DNA from: a virus
Length of the DNA stretch: 64,000 nt
Direction: 5' to 3' (one strand)
Virus record (IMG/VR): IMGVR_UViG_3300027687_002091
Coordinates: 1 to 64,000 of that record
Of the stretch, positions 36,764-43,960 are shown piece after piece; positions within the stretch are counted from its first letter, which is position 1; each line of letters starts with the position of its first letter. The notes below the pieces were generated by a model. It saw nothing but the letters and a program-made list of their open reading frames with translations. It searched no databases and was not told where the DNA came from. Made by a program: the position numbers and the translations under genes.

Positions 36764-37831
36764 ATGAGCCAGATAGATAATATAAGACAAGGTCTCGCAC
36801 GTCTAGCAACGACTGTAGAGACTATAGCAAACACACAAGCCGCAGAAATGCCAGCCGCAACTGTAAACAGTATTAGCGGAAACGCAATTCATGGAGGCAA
36901 AATCACATTACTTAAAAGTACAGGAATCAACGACAAAGCAACTAGAACTAGTTTGCTTGTAGAAGATGATATGATTACTGTAGGTAATATGGATGTAGAT
37001 AACCTAATTGGTGATATTGATGTAAGTGGTGCATTAACTGTACATGGTACTCTTACTGCTGGTAAATTACATGTTGAAGAAATGAGTTCAACACAAAAGG
37101 TTACACAAAATATCGACTTTACTGCTCAAGGCGGAACCATTGACATGATGGGTATGCAATGGAGACAAGAAGGCGAAGCAACTAAGCAAATCGTATGGCG
37201 TGGAGATAGGTTCTACATCAGTAATACAATTGATTTGCATAGAAATGCTGTAATTGAAATAGATAACATTCCTGTACTAAGTGCAGATAAACTAGGTGTT
37301 ACTGTAAAGCACAGTGAACTAGAACATGTAGGTACACTAAACAATTTACGTGTATCAGGCAACATAAACATTGATGACTTTGTTACATACGATGGTGGAA
37401 CAATGCGTTTTGCTATTGGTGCTGAAGCACCTAATGCACAGTTTAGTGTAGCAAGTAACGAAGCAGAGTTTGTAGTTGATCCTGAGTTTGATCACGTTAG
37501 AGTAGGTGCATATACTACAAGTAAAATGAGTTTGATTACTGACAACAAAGAACGTATTGTTATTAAAGAACAAGGCGGAGTTGAAGTCAAAGGCACGTTA
37601 GGTATTAAGGTACAATACCCAGGTGATGATGTAGATCTACAAGTAGCAGGTGCTATTAGGTTTGCAGATAAACGACTAGCAGTAGGCAACGAAATGCCTA
37701 TTACAGGAAACAATAACCAAGGTGATATTGTATACGATACTAAACCAGTAGCAGGTGGTTACATGGGTTGGGTATGTATAGAAGGCGGTGCACCTGGTAT
37801 ATGGAAACAATTCGGGAAGATAGAAGCATGA
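36764..37831 (+). CDS. Tail-fibre-like virion protein
   Basis: 355 residues from ATG 36764. A helical start (DNIRQGLARLATTVETIAN) is followed by Gly/Ser/Asn-rich beta repeats (GNAIHGGKITLLKS, DIDVSGALTVHGTLTAGKL, LNNLRVSGNINIDDFVTYDG) and a C-terminal receptor-like end GDIVYDTKPVAGGYMGWVCI. The next gene has a similar C-terminus. Late-type promoter. Confidence 0.72.
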   Translation: MSQIDNIRQGLARLATTVETIANTQAAEMPAATVNSISGNAIHGGKITLLKSTGINDKATRTSLLVEDDMITVGNMDVDNLIGDIDVSGALTVHGTLTAGKLHVEEMSSTQKVTQNIDFTAQGGTIDMMGMQWRQEGEATKQIVWRGDRFYISNTIDLHRNAVIEIDNIPVLSADKLGVTVKHSELEHVGTLNNLRVSGNINIDDFVTYDGGTMRFAIGAEAPNAQFSVASNEAEFVVDPEFDHVRVGAYTTSKMSLITDNKERIVIKEQGGVEVKGTLGIKVQYPGDDVDLQVAGAIRFADKRLAVGNEMPITGNNNQGDIVYDTKPVAGGYMGWVCIEGGAPGIWKQFGKIEA

Positions 37832-38247
37832 CAGCATTAGTAAACATAAGTGCAGATAACGTTCTTGCAATTAGAGAAGGACTTAACGGTCTAGGTAATG
37901 CACTTCTATCAATCAATGCCATAGCAGGAGATGATACGTCATCTAGACTTATTATCGATGGCGGCGGCACACTTAAAGTACAAGGCACTTCGAACACAGT
38001 GTTTGAAGGTAATGTAGGTATTGGTGTTTCATCAGTAACAATTGGCGTATCTCTAGAAACTAGCGGACCCGTTAAGTTTCAAAGTAAGAAGATGGAAGTT
38101 GGTAACGGTATTCCAACTATTGGTCTTTATAATCAAGGTGACATTGTATGGCATGATGCACCTAGTCCAGGCGGCAATTTAGGTTGGATTTGTGTTAGAA
38201 CTGGCACTCCAGGTGAGTGGCGTTCGTTTGGTGCAATTTCAGGTTAA
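37828..38247 (+). CDS. Short tail-fibre-like protein, paralogue of the previous
   Basis: 139 residues from ATG 37828, overlapping the upstream stop (ATGA). DNVLAIREGLNGLGNALLSI then beta repeats and the C-terminus GDIVWHDAPSPGGNLGWICV, TPGEWRSFGAI, clearly related to the end of the upstream protein. It lacks most of the repeat shaft, suggesting a shortened duplicate or alternative tip. Confidence 0.7.
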   Translation: MTALVNISADNVLAIREGLNGLGNALLSINAIAGDDTSSRLIIDGGGTLKVQGTSNTVFEGNVGIGVSSVTIGVSLETSGPVKFQSKKMEVGNGIPTIGLYNQGDIVWHDAPSPGGNLGWICVRTGTPGEWRSFGAISG

Positions 38248-38337
38248 GTAACGATTTAATCTCTAACAATAAGATAGTAAATACTTTGTGGTGTAACTTG
38301 TTTTACACTTCGAATAGCAACGATAGAGGCAAAATAA

Positions 38338-38667
38338 ATGGACAACAAAAAACAAAAAATAGAAGACAAAATAGAACAACAAGTTGAGCGTTGGGATCTC
38401 TTTGCGAGAATTATCCCTACAGTATTCTTAGTGGTATGCTCAATATTAATCTTTACAGGCATAGTAGACTTTCAACAGGCATTTTGGGCGGGTCTTGGAC
38501 TGTTTGCTGTAACAGCAGTAACGTGGTGGTTCTGGACTATATACACTATAAAACACTTAGTTAGAACACTTCATAGGGCATCCAAAAACTTAGCCGAGGT
38601 CCGTCGAGAGTTTAGAGACGTATCAAAGGATCTAGAGGATCTAAGGAACAATAATGATGAAGCATAA
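38338..38667 (+). CDS. Membrane protein with coiled-coil flanks
   Basis: 109 residues. N-terminal charged helix, two hydrophobic segments (IIPTVFLVVCSILIFTGIVD and GLGLFAVTAVTWWFWTIYTI, about residues 25-70) and a charged coiled tail. Two adjacent membrane helices plus a coiled coil could fit a holin or envelope protein. The ATG has only weak GAGGC upstream. Confidence 0.5.
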   Translation: MDNKKQKIEDKIEQQVERWDLFARIIPTVFLVVCSILIFTGIVDFQQAFWAGLGLFAVTAVTWWFWTIYTIKHLVRTLHRASKNLAEVRREFRDVSKDLEDLRNNNDEA

Positions 38668-39133
38668 AAAATTTATAATAATAAAAGCGGCCACTAGTAT
38701 AATCAGTGGAATAAGTATGGTTACACTTATTGTACTAGGTATAACATATTTAGGATTTACTAATGCATTTGTATTTAATAATGCAGGCATTGCAGTAACA
38801 AACAATCCAGTAAACGGTGGGCAGATTGACTTTATTCTAGAGGGCAGTCGAAAACATGAATGTACACTAACAGGAGTATACTCAGATGCATATGATAACG
38901 CTACTGGTGAAAAATTTGAATTAGACTTTGCTAGAAAAATATACATAAGATCAAATGATTATCTTGGCTCAGACACAGGCATAGTAGATCATCAATGGGC
39001 AATGCCTGTACCAGATGACATGCCACCGGGTGTATATGAAGTAAAGCTATACAGTGAGTTTGATTGCGTATACTTACTTTTCAAACAACACAAAAGCCAA
39101 ATGTTTGATAACATCTCACTCATCATAGAGTAA
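38654..39133 (+). CDS. Membrane-anchored hypothetical protein
   Basis: 159 residues (ATG 38654 or 38657). After a basic start comes one anchor helix (ISMVTLIVLGITYLGFTNAF), then a beta-rich, probably periplasmic domain with a C-terminal LYSEFDCVYLLF. It overlaps the previous gene by 14 bases. The function is unknown. Confidence 0.55.
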   Translation: MMKHKKFIIIKAATSIISGISMVTLIVLGITYLGFTNAFVFNNAGIAVTNNPVNGGQIDFILEGSRKHECTLTGVYSDAYDNATGEKFELDFARKIYIRSNDYLGSDTGIVDHQWAMPVPDDMPPGVYEVKLYSEFDCVYLLFKQHKSQMFDNISLIIE

Positions 39134-39136
39134 ATA
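39129..39136 (+). promoter_or_regulatory. T4-late-like box directly before the gene at 39142
   Basis: AGTAAATA ends six bases before the A of ATG 39142. No Shine-Dalgarno sequence; leaderless transcription is plausible. Confidence 0.45.
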
Positions 39137-39141
39137 CTTAC

Positions 39142-39696
39142 ATGCTAGTAATTGGAAACGGCTCTAGCCGTAAAGACATTCCTATTGATAAGATATATCA
39201 AGAGAAGATAGGCTGTAATGCTATCTTTAGAGATCACTACGTACAGCGTTTAGTATGCTGTGATAAGCGTATGGTTAAACAAGCAATCCCGCATCACAAA
39301 AGTATATACACTAGACAGCGTTGGAATAAAGAACTAGGTGTACTAGCATTGCCCGATCTAATCGAAGAAGGTACGCAAAGAATAGACGAACCTTTTCATT
39401 GGGGTAGTGGCCCGTATGCAGTATTACTGGGTGCAACACTAGACAATAAAGTAAACCTAATAGGATTTGACTTATATAGTACAAATAACAAAGTCAATAA
39501 TATATACAAAGGCACAGAAGGCTATAGTAGTGTTGACTCACATGCAGTTGATCACAGTTATTGGGTACATCAAATAGCTAAAGTATTTGAATGGTTTCCA
39601 AAAACATCATTTAGAATATATAATACTCCCGATTGGCAACTACCAAAAGAGTGGAAATTGGCTAATATTTCACTTGACATCCAGACAAACTTATAG
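39142..39696 (+). CDS. Conserved phage protein, possible DUF115/glycosyl-transfer-related
   Basis: 184 residues. MLVIGNGSSRKDIPIDKIYQ and GCNAIFRDHYVQRLVCCDKR, then EPFHWGSGPYAVLLGATLDN and VNLIGFDLYSTNN resemble the Rossmann-like DUF115 fold seen with sugar-biosynthesis genes. It is followed by a QueD-like gene and glycosyltransferase-like genes. Function not determined. Confidence 0.5.
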   Translation: MLVIGNGSSRKDIPIDKIYQEKIGCNAIFRDHYVQRLVCCDKRMVKQAIPHHKSIYTRQRWNKELGVLALPDLIEEGTQRIDEPFHWGSGPYAVLLGATLDNKVNLIGFDLYSTNNKVNNIYKGTEGYSSVDSHAVDHSYWVHQIAKVFEWFPKTSFRIYNTPDWQLPKEWKLANISLDIQTNL

Positions 39697-39702
39697 TATA
39701 AT
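39674..39702 (+). promoter_or_regulatory. Consensus sigma70-type promoter
   Basis: TTGACA (39674-39679), 17-base spacer, TATAAT (39697-39702), starting inside the end of the previous gene and driving the QueD-like gene. Confidence 0.8.
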
Positions 39703-39778
39703 AAGTACATAACACAACAGAGGACTTACTACGTCGACCCTCTTTAAATACTCCGCCGTTTAATATAGGAGAATACAT

Positions 39779-40228
39779 ATGAGTAATTATTATAGTACAA
39801 AAACATACGGACACAACATCGGACTATCAGCGGTGTTCCGTCAACCTAACGCAGAGCATTCACACTGTCATCTATTACACGGATACAGTTTACAATTTAA
39901 ATTTACATTTGGTTGCAAAGAACTAGATGAAAAGAACTGGGCAGTTGACTTTGGTAACTTAAAACAACTAAAAGCCTGGTTGGAAGATAGCTTTGATCAT
40001 AAGACATGTGTAGACTTTAACGATCCACACAAGCAAGACTTCTATGATCTACAAGACAAAGGATTATGTGAGGTAAGAGAGTTTGACGGTGTAGGCGCAG
40101 AGAAGTTTGCAGAACATGCTTGGAACTTCGCAGATATGCTTGTACGTGGAATAACAGACAACCGTTGTTATTGTGTACGTGCAGAGTGTGCAGAACACGG
40201 TGCTAACTCGGCAATATACGAGGCCTAA
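39779..40228 (+). CDS. QueD-like (6-pyruvoyl-tetrahydropterin synthase family) protein
   Basis: 149 residues. EHSHCHLLHGYSLQFKFTFG with the catalytic Cys and VDFGNLKQLKAWLEDSFDHK, VRAECAEHG fit the PTPS/QueD fold. However, the zinc triad is broken: the first ligand His (normally in AAHRL) is Phe here (SAVFRQP) and the second half of HGH is Tyr (HGY). It may be a divergent pterin enzyme or a non-catalytic version. Queuosine/7-deazaguanine genes are otherwise absent from the window. Confidence 0.68.
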   Translation: MSNYYSTKTYGHNIGLSAVFRQPNAEHSHCHLLHGYSLQFKFTFGCKELDEKNWAVDFGNLKQLKAWLEDSFDHKTCVDFNDPHKQDFYDLQDKGLCEVREFDGVGAEKFAEHAWNFADMLVRGITDNRCYCVRAECAEHGANSAIYEA

Positions 40229-40231
40229 CAA

Positions 40232-41131
40232 TTGGCTAAGATTGATAAAAGTCAATATACTAAAGCACAATGGAATATTGTTCGTGCGGCAAGGCGTAAA
40301 GAAAAAGATGAACGCAGAGCTGAAAAAGCACGATCTAAGAATCCCTCGGTTGAGGCCGTAATACCTCCGCAAGAGCCAACGGTTAGCTCTTCCATCGAAG
40401 TACATAATCAAAATCAAGATATTAAAAATTATGTAGTTTGTTTGAAACATGGCAGTAAGTACTCATCAGAGTATGTCAATAAACTTCATAACATGTGCAA
40501 AAGGCATCTAACAGTGCCCTTTGAATTTGTTTGCTTTACAGACGACTTGCGTGGAATTGATGCTAACATCAAGACCATAACACTAAAGGAGATTGGTGTG
40601 TCTGGTTGGTGGTATAAGCCTATGTTCTTTGACAAGAATTTTCCTCTTGATGGTACTTTACTGTACATGGATCTAGACATTGTTATTAATGCAAACATTG
40701 ATAACTTGTTTACATATCAACCTGATAAATTTTGTATCATTCGTGACTTTAATCGTTCACTACGTCATGATTGGAACAGAATGAATAGTAGTATTTTTAG
40801 ATTAAAATCAAGCTCAATGGGTTATGTGTTTGACAACTTTATGGAAAGTCATGAAATGAACATACGTAGATTCCATGGAGACCAAGATTGGATTTATGAC
40901 CAAGTAGGTCCTAACAGACAAGAATGGGTGTTTTGGCCAGACGAATGGATTTTAAGTTACAAGTGGGAGATGAGAGATAGAAACGACTTAGTTAAACTAC
41001 ATAATCAACCACGCAACTTTAAAGAAAAGAAAGTACCCAAAGTATTACCAAAGACATGTGTAGCAGTATTTCACGGTGAACCTCATCCACACCAGTGCGA
41101 AGATGACTGGGTTAAGGAGAATTGGAAATGA
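40232..41131 (+). CDS. Glycosyltransferase-like protein (GT8-like)
   Basis: 299 residues from TTG 40232. After a basic N-terminal tail (about 1-60) come NYVVCLKHGSKYSSEYVNKL, a GWWYKPMFFDK segment and LLYMDLDIVINANIDNL with a DxD metal motif, later HGDQDWIYDQVG and AVFHGEPHPHQC. This suits a nucleotide-sugar transferase, perhaps modifying phage DNA or the host surface. The start lacks a strong ribosome site; GAGG lies nine bases upstream. Confidence 0.7.
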   Translation: MAKIDKSQYTKAQWNIVRAARRKEKDERRAEKARSKNPSVEAVIPPQEPTVSSSIEVHNQNQDIKNYVVCLKHGSKYSSEYVNKLHNMCKRHLTVPFEFVCFTDDLRGIDANIKTITLKEIGVSGWWYKPMFFDKNFPLDGTLLYMDLDIVINANIDNLFTYQPDKFCIIRDFNRSLRHDWNRMNSSIFRLKSSSMGYVFDNFMESHEMNIRRFHGDQDWIYDQVGPNRQEWVFWPDEWILSYKWEMRDRNDLVKLHNQPRNFKEKKVPKVLPKTCVAVFHGEPHPHQCEDDWVKENWK

Positions 41132-41820
41132 TGTTTGTATTTGACGTAGACGGAACACTTACACCAAGTCGTAAAGAAATGAACAATGTCTTTAAATGGT
41201 GGTTTCAAGAAAATATTCAGAACTACTGTTTTGTAACAGGTAGTGATAGAGATAAAACAATTGAGCAAGTTGGCCTAGATATGTTTGTTGGTGCAAAATA
41301 TAGTTTTAACTGTAACGGCAACGATGTAAATTTTTACGGAGCACAAATACATACTAATGATTGGACATTGCCTGTAACAGCAAGAAACTGGTTAGATGAA
41401 AAACTAGAACAAAGCGAATTTGTTTTACGTACAGGTAATCATATTGAAGAACGGCCTGGTATGGTTAACTTTAGTATTGTAGGACGTAACGCTACAATGG
41501 GTGAACGCAAACTATATGTTGAATATGATACAAAACTTAATGAGCGTAATACTATAACAGAAATGTTTAATGAAGCTTTTCCAGAACTAGATGCAAAAGC
41601 AGGAGGAGAAACTGGTATTGATATTGGTCCTAAAGGATCAGACAAAAGCCAAGTAATTAAATTTATTGATGATGAAGAACTTGTGTTCTTTGGAGATCGT
41701 ATGGATCCTTTAGGCAATGATTATCCGTTATCCAAAATAATACTTGACAACAGCTTAGGAAAGTGTTATAATGTAAAGGACTACAACGAAACTTGGGAAT
41801 TATTAAAACAATATGTATAA
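41128..41820 (+). CDS. HAD-superfamily phosphatase/phosphomannomutase-like protein
   Basis: 231 residues from ATG 41128 (ATGATG; AAGGAGA lies seven bases ahead), overlapping the upstream stop. FVFDVDGTLTPSRKE is HAD motif I, FVTGSDRDKT motif II and DEELVFFGDRMDPLGNDYP motif III-IV, arranged as in phosphomannomutase-type HAD-IIB enzymes. Probably a sugar-phosphate enzyme linked to the preceding transferase. It contains an internal promoter for uvsE. Confidence 0.75.
   Translation: MMFVFDVDGTLTPSRKEMNNVFKWWFQENIQNYCFVTGSDRDKTIEQVGLDMFVGAKYSFNCNGNDVNFYGAQIHTNDWTLPVTARNWLDEKLEQSEFVLRTGNHIEERPGMVNFSIVGRNATMGERKLYVEYDTKLNERNTITEMFNEAFPELDAKAGGETGIDIGPKGSDKSQVIKFIDDEELVFFGDRMDPLGNDYPLSKIILDNSLGKCYNVKDYNETWELLKQYV
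41744..41772 (+). promoter_or_regulatory. Consensus sigma70-type promoter inside the HAD gene
   Basis: TTGACA (41744-41749), 17-base spacer, TATAAT (41767-41772), 40 bases ahead of the uvsE start. Confidence 0.78.
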
Positions 41821-42886
41821 ACGTATAGGCTTTGCATGTAAATACATGCACCCAGATCAGACACAGAAAAAGAAACTACTTGAAGAAATTCAACGACCGC
41901 TAAATACTCGTAGCACAACAGTACAGTGGCTCAATAGGCAGACACGTGAAGTTGCTGAAGAACGGTTGTGGGATATTATGGTTCACAATATACAATCGTA
42001 TATGAACCTTATTACCTATGTAGGAGGATTGCCAAATGATCTTCGTATGGTTAGATTGGGTAGCGATTGTCTTCCTGTTTATACCCAGCATGAGTGGAGT
42101 TATTATTGGCGTAAGCCTGATGTGGTTGCGTACTGCGAGAAAAACTTTGCCAACGTCGGCAAACAAGCAAGGGCCCTCGATGTCCGACTATCGATGCACC
42201 CAGGCCAATTTACTGTACTTGCGAGCGACAACCCCGAAATTGTAGAGAGGAGCATAGAAGAATTTGAATATCACACCGATGTCATCCGCTGGATGGGCTA
42301 TGGCCGCACATTCCAAGACTTCAAGTGCAACGTCCATATATCAGGCAGGCAAGGTCCAGCCGGTATTAAACATGCCGTCAACAACAGACTTTCTCCGGAG
42401 GCGAGAAATTGCATTACGATCGAAAACGACGAAAACAAGTGGGGCATCGAACACAGTCTCGAGCTTGTCGACACATGTGCATTGGTGCTCGACATACACC
42501 ATCACTGGTGCCGCGAAGGTGAGTATATACTGCCCACCGACGATAGATTTGCTCGCGTAATAGATTCGTGGCGTGGTGTGCGTCCTGCAATACATTATTC
42601 ATACAGTCGCACAGAACACTTACCTGCAGAGTTTGCACACAATACAATGCCAGATATGCCTGCACTATTAGAAGCAGGATACAAGAAAGCAAAATTACGA
42701 GCCCATAGTGATTACTATCCTAATAACACAGTTAACGATTGGGCGTTACAGTTTTTAGACTACGCAGATATTATGTGTGAGAGCAAGATGAAAAATTTAG
42801 CAAGCATTAAATTGCTAGGTCAATACAATAAATATGTAACAACGGAGGCTTATGCCGAAAATGAGAAAGTTCCTTTTTTGGAATGA
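41813..42886 (+). CDS. uvsE: UV-damage endonuclease (UVDE/UvsE)
   Basis: 357 residues, a TIM-barrel UV endonuclease. RIGFACKYMHPD, MVRLGSDCLPV, DVRLSMHPGQFTVLASDNPE, CNVHISGRQGPAGIKHAVNN, CITIENDENKWG and VLDIHHHWC carry the metal-binding residues. It nicks DNA 5' to UV lesions. Oddly, the middle of the gene (about 42121-42580) is near 50% G+C with GCC/CTC/CGC codons while both flanks are AT-rich, which suggests a recombined internal segment. It overlaps the next gene by 35 bases. Confidence 0.92.
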   Translation: MYKRIGFACKYMHPDQTQKKKLLEEIQRPLNTRSTTVQWLNRQTREVAEERLWDIMVHNIQSYMNLITYVGGLPNDLRMVRLGSDCLPVYTQHEWSYYWRKPDVVAYCEKNFANVGKQARALDVRLSMHPGQFTVLASDNPEIVERSIEEFEYHTDVIRWMGYGRTFQDFKCNVHISGRQGPAGIKHAVNNRLSPEARNCITIENDENKWGIEHSLELVDTCALVLDIHHHWCREGEYILPTDDRFARVIDSWRGVRPAIHYSYSRTEHLPAEFAHNTMPDMPALLEAGYKKAKLRAHSDYYPNNTVNDWALQFLDYADIMCESKMKNLASIKLLGQYNKYVTTEAYAENEKVPFLE

Positions 42887-43106
42887 AAAAGGTGATGAAA
42901 AAGAAACAGAACAATTGAGTCTAACAAGAGCAGTAAAATCTGTACAGGGCGATTTTAAAGACCAGTTTATTGGTGTTGAATACATTAGTAAAAAAGGTAA
43001 AGAAATGATAGACACAGTAAAGCTACCATGGGGTAGAAAAATAAGACAAGCGATTCAAACTGAACAAAAAAGAGCCGCTTTAAAGGCTAAACAGGCCTTA
43101 CGTTAA
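42852..43106 (+). CDS. Small basic hypothetical protein
   Basis: 84 residues from ATG 42852 behind CGGAGG, overlapping the uvsE end. Lys/Arg-rich: KFLFWNEKGDEKETEQLSLT, GRKIRQAIQTEQKRAALKAK. Could bind nucleic acid, but no family is recognised. Confidence 0.5.
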   Translation: MPKMRKFLFWNEKGDEKETEQLSLTRAVKSVQGDFKDQFIGVEYISKKGKEMIDTVKLPWGRKIRQAIQTEQKRAALKAKQALR

Positions 43107-43120
43107 TAAAGGAAAATAAA

Positions 43121-43288
43121 ATGATTAAATTATGGATTAAACAAAGACTTGAGGAGCGTACATCAATAGATGGTGCGGCTCTTATTGCATTAGGACTAGT
43201 AGTTCTTATTGCAGGACCATTTGCAAAACTAGCGGCATATGCGGCTATTGCATACGGTGCATGGACGATTTGGAAAAAAGAAGACTAA
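43121..43288 (+). CDS. Small membrane protein
   Basis: 55 residues from ATG 43121 with AAAGGAA ahead. A polar start (MIKLWIKQRLEERTSIDG) then a long Ala/Leu/Ile helix (AALIALGLVVLIAGPFAKLA), ending KKED. It overlaps the convergent minus-strand gene by four bases. Confidence 0.5.
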   Translation: MIKLWIKQRLEERTSIDGAALIALGLVVLIAGPFAKLAAYAAIAYGAWTIWKKED

Positions 43289-43572
43289 ATCTCGTCAATC
43301 CTTATATTAGATCCTGCAGGTAAGTTTAATATCTTACGCTGTTCAACACCTTTACGTTGAGCAAAACGCTTAGGATCGCAGTTAGGGCAAACGTGGACAT
43401 AGAAGTTATCTAAACGCTTCGGGTCTACTTTGCCCTTTTCTCTCTTAAAGTCTTCTTTGCATTCGTCACATTGAAATATTGCATAACTACATGTACGTTT
43501 GTATGTGTGAGATTTTCCTGTTTTACTCTTACGAACATAAAAACGTATTTCTTTTTCAATTCTTTTGAACAT
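43285..43572 (-). CDS. Four-cysteine zinc-ribbon protein
   Basis: 95 residues on the minus strand: basic N-terminus (KEIRFYVRKSKTGKSHTYKR), then FQCDECKEDFKREKGK and HVCPNCDPKRFAQRKG, two CxxC pairs forming a zinc ribbon. Possibly nucleic-acid binding; the layout is not specific enough to claim an HNH nuclease. It is one of only seven minus-strand genes in the window. Confidence 0.6.
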   Translation of the reverse strand: MFKRIEKEIRFYVRKSKTGKSHTYKRTCSYAIFQCDECKEDFKREKGKVDPKRLDNFYVHVCPNCDPKRFAQRKGVEQRKILNLPAGSNIRIDEI

Positions 43573-43633
43573 ATATGTATTTATTTACATTCGGATTATA
43601 AAGCATTGTATAAATACAATAGGAGAAGGTAAC

Positions 43634-43957
43634 ATGGACGCAGTATTTTTAACAGATTCAGCCAAAGAAAAGATGACAAGATTACTTAAAGAAAATGACA
43701 AACCAGCAATTAAGCTACAAATACAAGGTGGTGGATGTGCAGGATTTAAGTATGATTGGATAATGGCAGACGGCTTAGAAGATGGCGATGAAGTTATCGA
43801 CTTACCAAACGGCAAGTTTATTATAGACCGTACTAGCATTATGTACTTACTAGGATCTACTATAGACTACAAAAAAGAACTATTCGGTTCATACTTTGAT
43901 ATTAGAAACCCTGCAAGCACAAGTAGCTGTGGTTGCGGTGAAAGCGTAGGATTTTAA
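43634..43957 (+). CDS. A-type Fe-S carrier, IscA/ErpA-like (second copy)
   Basis: 107 residues from ATG 43634 behind AGGAGAAGG; an upstream in-frame start has no ribosome site. Ligand Cys are C35 in QIQGGGCAGFKY and C99/C101 in STSSCGCGES. It differs from iscA at 32407 and resembles ErpA-type carriers with a longer loop. A TATAAATA box (43609-43616) lies 18 bases before the ATG, so it is probably late, just ahead of the giant fibre gene. Confidence 0.88.
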   Translation: MDAVFLTDSAKEKMTRLLKENDKPAIKLQIQGGGCAGFKYDWIMADGLEDGDEVIDLPNGKFIIDRTSIMYLLGSTIDYKKELFGSYFDIRNPASTSSCGCGESVGF

Positions 43958-43960
43958 AAG

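Noticed and set aside
36122-36790. A 222-residue minus-strand frame
   Set aside because: It mirrors the coding gene at 35445-36752 and is composed of Leu/Ser/Ile strings typical of an antisense shadow.
42036-42692. Several 65-98 residue frames on both strands within uvsE
   Set aside because: Their number reflects the low stop-codon frequency of the GC-rich mosaic segment; uvsE motifs are continuous in the real frame.
43285-43572. The zinc-ribbon protein as an HNH homing endonuclease
   Set aside because: It has two CxxC pairs but no clear H-N-H residues.
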